Assembly (NCBI GenBank): GCA_023415825.1
Contig: JAEZJF010000030.1
Span: 93,797 to 157,796 of the forward strand
Length of the DNA stretch: 64,000 bases
DNA from: Bacillota bacterium
GTDB lineage: Bacteria > Bacillota > Clostridia > DSM-8532
Direction of reading: 5' to 3'
Shown here: positions 8,147 through 17,100 of the stretch, one piece after another
How positions within the stretch are numbered: position 1 is the first letter of the stretch
Layout of the letters: the number at the start of each line of letters is the position of its first letter
Made by a program: the position numbers and the translations under genes
The notes under the pieces: generated by a model
Database searches by the model: none
What the model was told of the DNA's origin: nothing
What the model saw: only the letters and a program-made list of their open reading frames with translations

Positions 8147-9152
8147 ACAGACCTCCGACTTCCATGCACGCAAAGATATTTTTCATTTGCTCCACCACAG
8201 TAGTACAAGCAGAACTGCAAGCTCTGAGAATGGTATTCTTAATGGCTTTTGCCTTAGAATTTCCATGGCATTTATAAATCATGCCATTGACTCCCAGTAT
8301 TGGTGTTCCACCCAATTCTTCAGGATCGATCTGTTTTTTTAACTTTTTGAGCTCATGCTTGACCAAGAGATAGCTTATTCTTCCTGATAAACTCTTTGAG
8401 TACATCTTTTTGAGATAATCCATGAAGTATTTGCCCGTCCCCTCCATGACCTTTAACATGGCATTTCCGGTAAAACCGTCGCACACCACAACATCAACCT
8501 TTCCTTCAGTCAGGTCACGGCCTTCAACATTGCCGATAAAATTGATGTTTGCCTTACTCAAAACCTCAAAGGCCTGTTTCAGAGCTTCATTGCCCTTGCT
8601 TTCCTCAGTACCGACGTTAACCAGTCCGACCTTTGGGTTTTGAATTCCAAACATGGCTTTCATATACTCGGTTCCCATAATACCAAATTGAAGATAGTTG
8701 ATTGGCTTGATTTGCGTATTCATCCCCGCATCAATAATCATAGTCTGGCCTTTGATGGACGGAACAACGGGAGCCAAAGCCGGCCTTACGACTCCCTTCA
8801 TTCTCCCTGCTACCAAAAGCGATCCGGCGAGGAGAGCGCCTGTACTTCCTGCTGAGATAAAGGCATTTGCAGATCGGGACTTTATTTTCTTCATGCCAAC
8901 TACAATGGCTGAATTTTGCTTTTTCTTAATTGCTTCAGTCGGTTTATCAAAATTGGTGATCTCATCCTGAGTTTCTGTGATAATAATTCGAGAATTATTG
9001 CTATTCTCGCTTCCCAGGCATCTTTGTATTTCAGTGCGGTCACCCAGAAGCTCGATCTCAAACCCCTCACTTGTATTTAAAGCTTCGAGACAACCCTTTA
9101 CTATTTCATCGGGTGCGTTGTCTCCTCCCATTGCATCAACTACAATTCTCAA
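8130..9152 (-). CDS. plsX: Phosphate acyltransferase
   Basis: Makes acyl-phosphate from acyl-ACP for phospholipid synthesis. 340 residues beginning IVVDAMGGDNAPDEIVKG, the family signature. It starts with TTG at 9152 after GGAG. Second gene after fapR and overlapping fabH, the standard Firmicute order. Confidence 0.96.
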   Translation of the reverse strand: MRIVVDAMGGDNAPDEIVKGCLEALNTSEGFEIELLGDRTEIQRCLGSENSNNSRIIITETQDEITNFDKPTEAIKKKQNSAIVVGMKKIKSRSANAFISAGSTGALLAGSLLVAGRMKGVVRPALAPVVPSIKGQTMIIDAGMNTQIKPINYLQFGIMGTEYMKAMFGIQNPKVGLVNVGTEESKGNEALKQAFEVLSKANINFIGNVEGRDLTEGKVDVVVCDGFTGNAMLKVMEGTGKYFMDYLKKMYSKSLSGRISYLLVKHELKKLKKQIDPEELGGTPILGVNGMIYKCHGNSKAKAIKNTILRACSSACTTVVEQMKNIFACMEVGGLYDEAL

Positions 9153-9214
9153 AGCACTCCAACTCCTTCACATTGATTATTCATACTTCGCTTTTTGGAG
9201 TATACCCAAAACCG

Positions 9215-9787
9215 TTAAGCACGGTTATTAATTTCCACTAATAAGAACTTCCCTCTAAATACCTCAACTTGCTTATTATAGATCATAACCCACACAATAT
9301 GCCTTCCCTTAGGACGTTTTTCCTTGATGGTAACCTTGGCAACCAATTTATTTCCCGCATGAACCGGTTGCTTGTATTTGATATTCGCTACTCCCACCAG
9401 GGCTACATCCGCATCGATGACAGCTATAGCAATTGACTCTGCCATAGAATAGATATAATGACCACGTACAATTTTTGATTGTGCGAAAACCATCTGATCG
9501 GTGGTTTCAAGTACTGAAATCGCACTTTCACCCAGATTCAATTCGACGATTTCTCCAATGATCTCATCTAAGCCTAAAGAACGTACCTTATTGTGGTTTT
9601 TGGATGCCATATCACGAACCCGCTGCCTGAGTTCGGGTACTCCCAACTCAAGCCGATCAAGTCTGACGGTGGGTACACTGACGCCCAACTGATCTGCAAG
9701 CTCCTCATCAGTGAGGAATGGATCCTCTTTCAGCTTCTCAACAAGCTTGGTCTGTCTCTCATGTTTAGCCTTTGGATCTCTGCTCAA
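9215..9787 (-). CDS. fapR: FapR, malonyl-CoA-responsive repressor of lipid genes
   Basis: 190 residues: N-terminal DeoR-like HTH (~10-55, containing LTDEELADQLGVSVPTVRLD) and C-terminal hot-dog fold that binds malonyl-CoA in this family. A TTG start at 9787 is preferred because GGAGAGG sits seven bases upstream; the frame also runs from GTG 9802. First gene of the operon it is expected to control. A FapR-operator-like palindrome lies directly upstream. Confidence 0.93.
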   Translation of the reverse strand: MSRDPKAKHERQTKLVEKLKEDPFLTDEELADQLGVSVPTVRLDRLELGVPELRQRVRDMASKNHNKVRSLGLDEIIGEIVELNLGESAISVLETTDQMVFAQSKIVRGHYIYSMAESIAIAVIDADVALVGVANIKYKQPVHAGNKLVAKVTIKEKRPKGRHIVWVMIYNKQVEVFRGKFLLVEINNRA

Positions 9788-9808
9788 TGGTATCCTCTCC
9801 ACGCTTAA

Positions 9809-9825
9809 TTATTACCTGATAATAT
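9809..9825 (-). promoter_or_regulatory. Putative FapR operator
   Basis: The plus strand reads TTATTACCTGATAATAT, an imperfect palindrome resembling the TTAGTACC..GGTACTAA type FapR site as recalled. It lies between the -10 box and the fapR start, a position suited to repression. Confidence 0.5.
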
Positions 9826-9836
9826 GGTCTGTTGAT

Positions 9837-9865
9837 AGTATATTACATTTTCCTATTCTATGCAA
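9837..9865 (-). promoter_or_regulatory. SigA-type promoter of fapR-fab operon
   Basis: Minus-strand TTGCAT, 17-bp spacer, TATACT. The start would be near 9830, upstream of the FapR-like operator. Confidence 0.75.
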
Positions 9866-9890
9866 TACTTTGATTAATTATTGAAGTATA

Positions 9891-9926
9891 AAAAAACACC
9901 GAAACTTTTGGTCTCAGTGTTTTGTA
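9891..9926 (-). terminator. Terminator after Flp-like pilin gene
   Basis: Minus strand AACACTGAGAC and GTTTCGGTGTT pair around CAAAA and are followed by TTTTTA. This separates the pilin gene from fapR. Confidence 0.8.
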
Positions 9927-9949
9927 CTCACTCATTATAAACGGTTTTG

Positions 9950-10165
9950 CTACGGAGTAGGCGTCGGTGTATAATTTTTCATTCCGGATGGTGAGAACCC
10001 TGCATTGGGATCATTAAATATGGAATCCATCAAGCCGGCGGCAAAAGCTCCTATTTGATCTCTGAATATAATAGCGATACCTACCACGATAGCCAGAATA
10101 ATGACAACCTCAACGGTATTCATTCCTTTACGGCTCTTAAGAAAGCTTTTTATTCTATTTTTCAT
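9950..10165 (-). CDS. Flp1-like type IVb pilin/small membrane protein
   Basis: 71 residues: a basic N-terminus ending SRKGMNTVEVVII, one hydrophobic helix (~18-38) and a short Pro/Thr tail ending TPTPTP. The E five residues into the hydrophobic block resembles Flp/Tad pilins and the Flp1-like domain of Firmicutes. It has its own consensus promoter and terminator, and no tad assembly genes are adjacent. Family assignment rests on this N-terminal pattern only. Confidence 0.65.
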   Translation of the reverse strand: MKNRIKSFLKSRKGMNTVEVVIILAIVVGIAIIFRDQIGAFAAGLMDSIFNDPNAGFSPSGMKNYTPTPTP

Positions 10166-10205
10166 AACAACCTCCGGCTATATAAAATTACATATTTATA
10201 CAATA

Positions 10206-10234
10206 ATTTTATATATTTGAATCGGAGGTGTCAA
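10206..10234 (-). promoter_or_regulatory. Promoter of Flp-like gene
   Basis: Minus-strand TTGACA, 17-bp spacer, TAAAAT, about 40 bp before the gene's start. Confidence 0.75.
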
Positions 10235-10288
10235 CTCTTTTTTATACTATAATTTACTAATTGTGCTTTGATTTATTATTTTTGACTA

Positions 10289-10912
10289 TTATTCGGTCTT
10301 AAGCCGCACCAAAACCCTTTTCCCTACCTCAAAGGAAAAACCCCTGTGGTAAAGAAAGCTCAATAACTTTTGCTCGATTTTTTGTTCATTGAGATTATAT
10401 TTTCCAAACTTTTTCCTTGCCGCACGCAACGCAACCTCTTCATCGTCTGTTTCGAACTCTGAGAGAGCTCCCTCTATAATAGATGGGTCAATGCCCTTAT
10501 GCTCCAGCTCAAAACGCAAAGCTTTTTTTGAGAGAGCCTTGGTTTTGACACGTTCGGAAAGGTACTTCAGGGCATAGCGGGTATCATTTAGGTAACCTAT
10601 GGCCTTTAAAGCCCCAGTAGTACTCTTAGCCACATCTTCATCAAAGCCTAAGTCCATAAGCTTTTTAATGAGCTCACCTTCGCTTCTGTCTTTAATCATT
10701 AAATAGCGTATCGCACGCTCCCTCGCTGCATGGATCAACACATTCTGGCGTATATGGTGAAGCTTTTCCTCACTGACCTCTTCCTCCTCATAAAGATGAT
10801 TCCGAATATAATCCTCCTGGGGAATGGTAAAAGCATAGTGATTATCAATAAATATGCGCATCATATCTTTGTTTCGAGTTTTTTCAACTGAGGTTATGGT
10901 CATATCGCTCAC
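10289..10912 (-). CDS. recX: RecX regulatory protein
   Basis: 207 residues of tandem three-helix repeats (RAIRYLMIKDRSEGELIKKL, then YLNDTRYALKYLSERV), typical of RecX, which modulates RecA filaments. recA is 8 kb away (19150), not adjacent. A short inverted repeat, CCTATC/GATAGG, just before the start includes part of the AGGTGAG ribosome site and could limit translation (inference). Confidence 0.9.
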   Translation of the reverse strand: MSDMTITSVEKTRNKDMMRIFIDNHYAFTIPQEDYIRNHLYEEEEVSEEKLHHIRQNVLIHAARERAIRYLMIKDRSEGELIKKLMDLGFDEDVAKSTTGALKAIGYLNDTRYALKYLSERVKTKALSKKALRFELEHKGIDPSIIEGALSEFETDDEEVALRAARKKFGKYNLNEQKIEQKLLSFLYHRGFSFEVGKRVLVRLKTE

Positions 10913-11294
10913 CTATCCATAAATAAGATAGGTTAATTATAACACATCTTTTTGTAGCAATTGAAGCAAATTGAATAGGGCTGGACTGAGGTGGGGAATC
11001 ACTTTCCTTTGAGACCATCATTTTATCAACACATTGATTCATGTGCTGCATTTGGACAATATTGTCCTCAAGGGTTCTAAAGATATCTCTTAAGGATCAA
11101 GGCTGAATAAGTATATTTCATGATAACCCTCAATCTATCAAATTTAAACAAATTGGGGTAAGGCTTTCTTAAATATCATTTTTAGTATATCAGATATTTT
11201 TTTGTTAGCAAAGTAATGGGTAAGACAGCTTTGAATCATGACGAAATAAAATACCAAAAAAATTATTTAAGATAAAATATTATTACAGATTGTA
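10913..11294. other. Non-coding gap between recX and nagZ-like operon
   Basis: About 380 bp of AT-rich sequence with no supported ORF. A TATAAT (minus, 10936-10941) probably serves recX. Nothing else was recognised before the promoter at 11295. Confidence 0.6.
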
Positions 11295-11323
11295 TTGACA
11301 CACCCGGCTGAATTAGGTATTAT
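11295..11323 (+). promoter_or_regulatory. Consensus promoter of hexosaminidase operon
   Basis: TTGACA, 17-bp spacer, TATTAT. The predicted start is near 11330, giving a ~55-nt leader. Confidence 0.85.
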
Positions 11324-11385
11324 GACGCTAAGAAATCTTTCATCATACTCATCATTTCAGACAACGTGAAAGGCGGGATGCATGG

Positions 11386-12930
11386 ATGGAATTGCGTACA
11401 AAGCTGGGCCAAATGGTAAGTGTGGGTTTTGAAGGTCTTATGCCGCCCCAACAATTCCTTGACCTGATCAGGTTATATAAGATAGGTAATGTCAGCCTGT
11501 ATGCTCATAATTTAAAAAACAAACAGCAAACCTTGGAGCTTGTATCGTTTTTAAAGGATTATATCCATAGGGAGACCGGCTTCATCCCCTTTATATCTGC
11601 AGATCAGGAGGGTGGAATGGTCACCCGCTTCAGCAAAGACTTTACACATTTCCCTGGGGCTATGGCAACGGCAGCCACGGGTAATACAGAAAATGCATTC
11701 CGTGTCGGATACCACTGCGGCCTTGAAATAAAAAACGTAGGCTTAAATGCAAACTTTGCTCCCGTAGTGGACGTCAACACCAATTCCAGAAACCCGGTAA
11801 TAGGCGTACGGGCTTACGGGGACACTGTGGAAGCAGTAACCGCCTACGCCATGCGTATGATGGACGGCCTTGAAAAGGCTGGCGTGATGTCCGTACTCAA
11901 GCACTTTCCGGGCCATGGCGATACCTATCAGGATTCGCATTTCGCACTGCCCCGGGTTGATAAGAATCTTGATCAGTTGTTTGACCTGGAGCTAAAGCCT
12001 TATATTGAAGGCATTCGACGGGGAGCACCCGCCATTATGACCTCTCATATCGTATTCCCAAACATTGATCCTTCGGGCTTGCCCGCTACCATGTCCAGGG
12101 TGATCATGCATGACCTTCTCCGTGAAAAACTTCATTTCGATGGCATAGTCCGCACCGATGATCTTGAAATGGAGGCCATCAGACGTGAATTTGGCATCAT
12201 TCCCGGTGCGCTGGCCGCTGTTAAAGCCGGGGTTGATATTATCTCCATCTCTCGCAGCCCTGCACTGGGAGCGGAACTGGTGGAAATACTGGAAAAGCAG
12301 ATTGCTTCGGGAGAATTGGATGAAGCCATAATTGATGCTTCCTTTAACCGTATTATAAAGTGCAAGAAGCGGTATTGCCAAAACACACCTGTTAATTTAG
12401 ATATGATTGGCTGTGATACCCACAGGGAAATTGCCCGGAACATCAGCCGGAGCAGTATCGCGCTTTACAAGGATCCTAAAGATCAGCTTCCCGTCAAAGG
12501 CAGGGTATTGGTGGTCGGTACCAACGCTTTCAACCAAACCAATGTACGAAACCCCCTCCAGCTTGAGCTTAATATGCCCGACCTTCTCAGCAAGCGTCTG
12601 GGAGGTCAGGGCATAACCGTTGCCACTCAGCCTACGCCCGAGCAATGTGATCAGGTCCTGGCTGCTGCTGCCCATGCCGATACAGTGGTGTTCGGTACAT
12701 ATAACGCCCATTTGTTCCGTGATCAGCTTACCCTGGCCGATAAGCTCTCAAAAGCCCACCCCAATGTCATTTTTGTTGCCATGAGAAATCCCTATGACCT
12801 GCCGCTTCTGGATTCGGGCTGCGCTGCTTTGGCTGCATATGAATATACACCCTTATCCATTGAAACACTGGGTGATATTCTGGCCGGCCAGCATAAGCCA
12901 TTGGGTTCCATATGTGTGAAGCTGGACTAA
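11386..12930 (+). CDS. Glycoside hydrolase family 3 beta-N-acetylhexosaminidase
   Basis: 514 residues, no signal peptide, so probably cytoplasmic. SADQEGGMVTRF (~70), the His/Asp loop KHFPGHGDTYQDSH (~175) characteristic of NagZ-type GH3 enzymes, and the nucleophile region VRTDDLEME (~257). A C-terminal GH3-like alpha/beta domain (~350-500) follows, longer than in E. coli NagZ. Likely releases GlcNAc from muropeptides or chitooligosaccharides. First gene of a three-gene operon facing a sugar ABC operon. Confidence 0.9.
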   Translation: MELRTKLGQMVSVGFEGLMPPQQFLDLIRLYKIGNVSLYAHNLKNKQQTLELVSFLKDYIHRETGFIPFISADQEGGMVTRFSKDFTHFPGAMATAATGNTENAFRVGYHCGLEIKNVGLNANFAPVVDVNTNSRNPVIGVRAYGDTVEAVTAYAMRMMDGLEKAGVMSVLKHFPGHGDTYQDSHFALPRVDKNLDQLFDLELKPYIEGIRRGAPAIMTSHIVFPNIDPSGLPATMSRVIMHDLLREKLHFDGIVRTDDLEMEAIRREFGIIPGALAAVKAGVDIISISRSPALGAELVEILEKQIASGELDEAIIDASFNRIIKCKKRYCQNTPVNLDMIGCDTHREIARNISRSSIALYKDPKDQLPVKGRVLVVGTNAFNQTNVRNPLQLELNMPDLLSKRLGGQGITVATQPTPEQCDQVLAAAAHADTVVFGTYNAHLFRDQLTLADKLSKAHPNVIFVAMRNPYDLPLLDSGCAALAAYEYTPLSIETLGDILAGQHKPLGSICVKLD

Positions 12931-12950
12931 TTTAAGGAGGAGGAATTAGA

Positions 12951-13787
12951 ATGAAGATACGCTATTTGGGAACTTCTGCTGCGGAGGGGTGCCCCGCACT
13001 TTTTTGCCGGTGCAGTCTATGTCAAACTGCCCGTGAGCATGGCGGCAAGGATGTTCGCACCCGTTCCCAGGTACTGATAGACGATAGCCTGCTGATGGAT
13101 TTTCCACCTGACACCTATCACCATTTTCTTAATACACCTGAATTCGATTTGCCTGGAATCAGGCATATACTCATTACACATTCCCATGCCGACCATTTCT
13201 ATCCGTTGGATGCTGCGCTTCGCTGCAACGATTTTGCACAGGATGTCGACGGTATCATGACCTTATACGGTAATGATATGGTACAGGCCACCTGGGAAAG
13301 AACCATTATGGGTGAATATGCCGTATTCAAGGATTTACCCAACCGGGTGACATTCCAGCCCTTACTCCCATTTATACCGGTACAAGCCGGCGACCATCTG
13401 GTAACGGCTCTACCTGCCGACCACAAGCGCGATGAAAACTGCTACATCTATATCATTGAACGGGAAGGCAAGCGCCTGTTATACGCCAATGATACCGGTA
13501 CCAATTTTAAGCCTGAAGTATGGGATTACTTGAAAAACTTACATTTTGATGGGGTGAGTATGGACTGTACGGCTATGGACCGTCGTGTTGGCCGTTATCA
13601 CATGGGCCTTCCGGATAATGCTGAGCTTAAGGCCAAGCTGTTGGAAATAGGCTCCGCCGATGAAAGCACATTATTTATTGTGACACACTTTTCCCACTTT
13701 GGAGGGCTCACCCATGAGGAGCTTGCCCAAAGAGCCCGGTCGTTGGGCTTTGAAACGGCTTATGACGGCTTGGCGCTAATGATTTAA
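12951..13787 (+). CDS. MBL-fold metallohydrolase, PhnP-like
   Basis: 278 residues. Metal motif THSHADHFYPLD (~63-75), later DHKRDEN and NDTG, and an N-terminal Cys cluster GCPALFCRCSLC (~14-25) like the structural zinc site of PhnP phosphodiesterases. Preceded by GGAGGAGG. It is 20 bp after the hexosaminidase, so co-transcribed. The substrate is unknown; a cyclic phosphodiester or sugar-phosphate ester is possible. No phn genes are nearby. Confidence 0.8.
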   Translation: MKIRYLGTSAAEGCPALFCRCSLCQTAREHGGKDVRTRSQVLIDDSLLMDFPPDTYHHFLNTPEFDLPGIRHILITHSHADHFYPLDAALRCNDFAQDVDGIMTLYGNDMVQATWERTIMGEYAVFKDLPNRVTFQPLLPFIPVQAGDHLVTALPADHKRDENCYIYIIEREGKRLLYANDTGTNFKPEVWDYLKNLHFDGVSMDCTAMDRRVGRYHMGLPDNAELKAKLLEIGSADESTLFIVTHFSHFGGLTHEELAQRARSLGFETAYDGLALMI

Positions 13788-13825
13788 GCGACCGGTCGCT
13801 CTTTCGTATAGAAAGGAGAATGGTT

Positions 13826-14305
13826 ATGCCCGATATGTTTGTACATCTTTTGGATCTGCCCAACCCCGCCTCTTTGCTTGAAAAGCTGGACGCGGAAGGC
13901 ATCCATGTCCACCGCCCCCTTTCCTGCAATAAGTACAAGGTGCTGGACTGGGTCAACACCCATTCAGGGCCGGGAGGTGCCGGGCAATGCGATGTTTGCT
14001 TTTCGCGCACACCGGTATCCTGTTTTATCGCCACCCGTGGAGATGATATTTTAGGCTACGCCTGCTATGATGCCACTGCACTTAATTTCTTCGGACCTAC
14101 CCGGGTGCTTGAGAGTGAACAGGGCAAGGGTCTTGGAAAGGCTCTTCTTCTTGTGACACTGCAAGCCATGCGCGAACAGGGCTATGTCTATGCCATTATA
14201 GGCGGTGTAGGCCCTGTGGAATTTTACGAGAAATGCGTGGGGGCAACGCTAATACCCAACTCCACTCCGGGCGTCTATCGCTATATGCTTAAAAATAAAA
14301 AGTAG
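13826..14305 (+). CDS. GNAT-family N-acetyltransferase (copy 1)
   Basis: 159 residues. The acetyl-CoA loop region reads EQGKGLGKALLL (~112-123), followed by AIIGGVGPVEFYEK. ATG 13826 is chosen as start (AGGAG seven bases upstream, and the paralogue at 60703 also begins MPDM). Third gene of the hexosaminidase operon. Shares the motifs PVSC, FFGPT.VLE and YAIIGG with the second copy. The acceptor substrate is unknown; an amino sugar or peptide is conceivable from context only. Confidence 0.8.
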   Translation: MPDMFVHLLDLPNPASLLEKLDAEGIHVHRPLSCNKYKVLDWVNTHSGPGGAGQCDVCFSRTPVSCFIATRGDDILGYACYDATALNFFGPTRVLESEQGKGLGKALLLVTLQAMREQGYVYAIIGGVGPVEFYEKCVGATLIPNSTPGVYRYMLKNKK

Positions 14306-14307
14306 CC

Positions 14308-15081
14308 TCAAAGATAGTTCTCTCTGTCATGTGCAACCAGGTCAGACAGGCTTTCAAAAACAAAGGTCGGCGGGTCCTGAGAAGAAATATCCTCCCTGCC
14401 GGTGAGTCCCGTAAGCATCAAAGCACCACGCATCCCATTGTTATTGGCAAATCGTATGTCGGTTTCCTGCAGATCACCCACCATAATGGTATTCTGAGGC
14501 TCTGTTCCCAGGAGCGCCAAAGCATACCGGGCCATATGGGGGCCTGGTTTTCCCAGCATCACGGCACAAGCGCCGGAGGCGCTTTCCACAGCGGCACACA
14601 GTGATCCGCTATGGGGCACCGGACCCAAGTTTCCGGGGATGACCTTATCGGGGTTGGTACAAACCAGTACCGCCCCATTTCTTATCTGCCGAGCGGCTCT
14701 TTCCAGCTTTTCATAGCTAAAGTTCTTATCCCAGGCTACCAGCACGCAGTCGGAGTTCTCTTGTACAAGACCGATGCTCCGGCTTTCCAACTCTTGCCTT
14801 ACACTTTCACCGCCCAACAGAAACACCCGTTCCAACCCCTGTTCCTTTAGGTACATGGCCGCAGCCATACCACTGGTAAGAACAGCGCGCTCCGGTACAT
14901 GGATAGAAAGGCCCGCCAGCTTCTCCACCACTTGAGCCGCTGTTCGTGAGGGACAATTGGTAACCAGCAGGTAGGGCCTGTTTTCTTGTTTCAGATAATG
15001 TATGAATTCGGGCGCATGGGGAATGGGATTGTCTCCTGCATAGAGCGTCCCGTCCAGGTCAATAAGATACGCCGGTTTCAC
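14308..15081 (-). CDS. HAD-IIA phosphatase, NagD-like
   Basis: 257 residues. Motif I DLDGTLYAG near the N-terminus, motif II TNCPSRTAAQ and the C-terminal VGDLQETDI. Members dephosphorylate nucleotides or sugar phosphates. GTG 15081 is chosen as start because AAGGAGG lies five bases upstream. It follows the permease gene by 84 bp, forming the tail of the sugar ABC operon, and converges on the GNAT gene with 2 bp between stops. Confidence 0.85.
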   Translation of the reverse strand: MKPAYLIDLDGTLYAGDNPIPHAPEFIHYLKQENRPYLLVTNCPSRTAAQVVEKLAGLSIHVPERAVLTSGMAAAMYLKEQGLERVFLLGGESVRQELESRSIGLVQENSDCVLVAWDKNFSYEKLERAARQIRNGAVLVCTNPDKVIPGNLGPVPHSGSLCAAVESASGACAVMLGKPGPHMARYALALLGTEPQNTIMVGDLQETDIRFANNNGMRGALMLTGLTGREDISSQDPPTFVFESLSDLVAHDRENYL

Positions 15082-15165
15082 AAAGTCCTCCTTAAAAAGT
15101 AATACGGGCCTGCGGCAACACACCACAAGCCCGCCCTTAAATTTCAACATCCATCTTTCTCTAGT

Positions 15166-16026
15166 TCAGCCTTTAACCGCACCGACTGTAACCCCCTCAA
15201 GGAAGTACTTCTGCAGACTGAAGAACAACAAGAACATAGGAACCGCAGCCACAGTGGCACCGGCCATCATGGGCCCGAAAAAGGTGGTATTGGCAAAGCT
15301 GAAATTCTTAAGGCCTACCTGGATAGTTTGCATCTCCATTTTACTTGTGACAAGAAACGGCCAGAAGAAGGTGTTCCAGTTGCCCATAAAGGTTGTAATG
15401 GCCATAACAGCCATGATGGTCTTGGATAAAGGCATTATAATTTTATATAAAATCTTGAACTGATTGCAGCCTTCTATTTTTGCAGACTCGATAATTTCAG
15501 TAGGAATACTGCCCATGGACTGCTTGCATAGGAAGATATTGTAGACATTGCAAAGACTGGGCAGAATCAATGCCGCATAAGAATTCTGCATCTGGAATGT
15601 ATTGACGATTAGCACATACAAGGGTACCTGAGTGACCTGATAAGGAATCATCATCGCACACAAAAGGACATTGAACATGAGCTTATTACCCTTGAAAGGA
15701 ACCTTGGCAAAAGCATAGCCTCCCATGGTGGCAAAAACAACATTGCTCACCATAATCCCCGTACAAACAATGAGGGAGTTGAAAAGCCAGCGAACCGAGT
15801 GCCTGCTGTAATTGAAAAAGAATGTATAGCTTCCCATCGTCCACTTGGTCGGAAACAGGGATTGGCTGGCAGCACCTGCTTCTATGGGAGGACCGAAAGA
15901 GGAAATGATCATATAGTAAATGGGAAACAATGTGGTTATGGCAAAAAGGCATAAAAAGATTATGATCAGCCCATTGCGCAAATAGCGCAGCTTTTTGTTT
16001 TCATTGAAGTCATTATATAAACCCAT
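15166..16026 (-). CDS. Carbohydrate ABC transporter permease (MalG type)
   Basis: 286 residues, six predicted membrane helices. The ABC-contact (EAA) loop reads ESAKIEGCNQFKILYKIIMP, and the C-terminal EGVTVGAVKG is typical of MalG-type permeases. 16 bp after its partner permease. No ATPase is encoded here, so a shared MsmX-like ATPase must energise it (known for many Firmicute CUT1 systems). Confidence 0.92.
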   Translation of the reverse strand: MGLYNDFNENKKLRYLRNGLIIIFLCLFAITTLFPIYYMIISSFGPPIEAGAASQSLFPTKWTMGSYTFFFNYSRHSVRWLFNSLIVCTGIMVSNVVFATMGGYAFAKVPFKGNKLMFNVLLCAMMIPYQVTQVPLYVLIVNTFQMQNSYAALILPSLCNVYNIFLCKQSMGSIPTEIIESAKIEGCNQFKILYKIIMPLSKTIMAVMAITTFMGNWNTFFWPFLVTSKMEMQTIQVGLKNFSFANTTFFGPMMAGATVAAVPMFLLFFSLQKYFLEGVTVGAVKG

Positions 16027-16042
16027 TCCATCATCTCCCTTT

Positions 16043-16960
16043 CTAATACTCTACTTCATCGCCCATGAACTTGAACTGCAGCAGGGAAATCACAGCGATT
16101 ACAGCTGCCAGTACAAGAGCCTGTGCCGATGCTTTGCCAAATTCCGAGTATTTAAACGCATTATTGAAAATCAGCAGACCGACCATGGTTGTATTGTTGT
16201 CGGGGCCGCCGCCGGTCATCATATAAGCGTTCATAAACACCTGGAATGATGTGATGATACCTGTAACAAAGAGAAACAGGGTGGTGGGTTTTACCATTGG
16301 TAATACAATATAGCGCAGCTTTTGCAGAAAGGTTGCGCTGTCAATGGCCGCAGCCTCATAATAATCATTGGGAATAGCCAGCAGTGCAGCTATGTAAATG
16401 ATAACACTGGTGCCGTGGTTTGACAGCCATGACATCAGAACAAGAGAAAACATCGCGGTTTTACTTTGACCCAACCAGTTTTGGCTTTCCAGGCCTAATA
16501 GACCTATGAGCTGATTGAGTAGTCCGGTAGGCAGAGAACTGTAAATCCAAAGCCAAACTACCGAGAGAGATACGCCGGAAGCTACACCCGGCAAATAATA
16601 AAGAGCCTTGAAGACTGTTTGTGTTCTCTTTTTAAAAGGAATAATCAAAATCGCCAGTGCGAATGAAAGCGCAATGTTGACAGGAACAGTCAGCACTGTA
16701 TAAACTACTGTATTTTTAATGGATTTAAAAAACAATTTGTCTTTGAGAAGCGCTTCAAAGTTTGCAGTACCCACCCATTTGGATTGTATGGGGTTATACT
16801 TCTGCATGCTGATGATACATGCGTTAATAATGGGATACAAGGTGAACAGACAGAATACAATCACTGCCACAGAGATAAACACATATCCCCAAAGATTTTC
16901 ATCTTTTCCGAATGAACGGTTCCTGGGCTTTTTGGTTATTCCTGCATTTTCTTTTCCCAT
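16043..16960 (-). CDS. Carbohydrate ABC transporter permease (MalF type)
   Basis: 305 residues with a cytoplasmic basic N-terminus, six helices and the EAA loop EAAAIDSATFLQKLRYIVLP. It pairs with the downstream permease. It is separated from the binding-protein gene by ~140 bp containing a perfect 11-bp stem-loop. Confidence 0.92.
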   Translation of the reverse strand: MGKENAGITKKPRNRSFGKDENLWGYVFISVAVIVFCLFTLYPIINACIISMQKYNPIQSKWVGTANFEALLKDKLFFKSIKNTVVYTVLTVPVNIALSFALAILIIPFKKRTQTVFKALYYLPGVASGVSLSVVWLWIYSSLPTGLLNQLIGLLGLESQNWLGQSKTAMFSLVLMSWLSNHGTSVIIYIAALLAIPNDYYEAAAIDSATFLQKLRYIVLPMVKPTTLFLFVTGIITSFQVFMNAYMMTGGGPDNNTTMVGLLIFNNAFKYSEFGKASAQALVLAAVIAVISLLQFKFMGDEVEY

Positions 16961-17037
16961 GGGCCTCTCCTTTCCCTATCGCTGTCCATATTCAATATTT
17001 ACACAAAGTAATCTTAAGTAATGCTTACCCGTAAATA

Positions 17038-17068
17038 CAGGCACAGGAACATTGAGCTCCTGTGCCTG
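17038..17068 (-). terminator. Intercistronic stem-loop after SBP gene
   Basis: Perfect 11-bp inverted repeat CAGGCACAGGA/TCCTGTGCCTG with a 9-nt loop, 33 bp after the SBP stop. No strong T-run follows, so it more likely stabilises the SBP mRNA or causes partial termination, raising binding protein over permease. Confidence 0.6.
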
Positions 17069-17100
17069 CGGCCAATCAGTTTACAGGTACGCTGAGAAAA

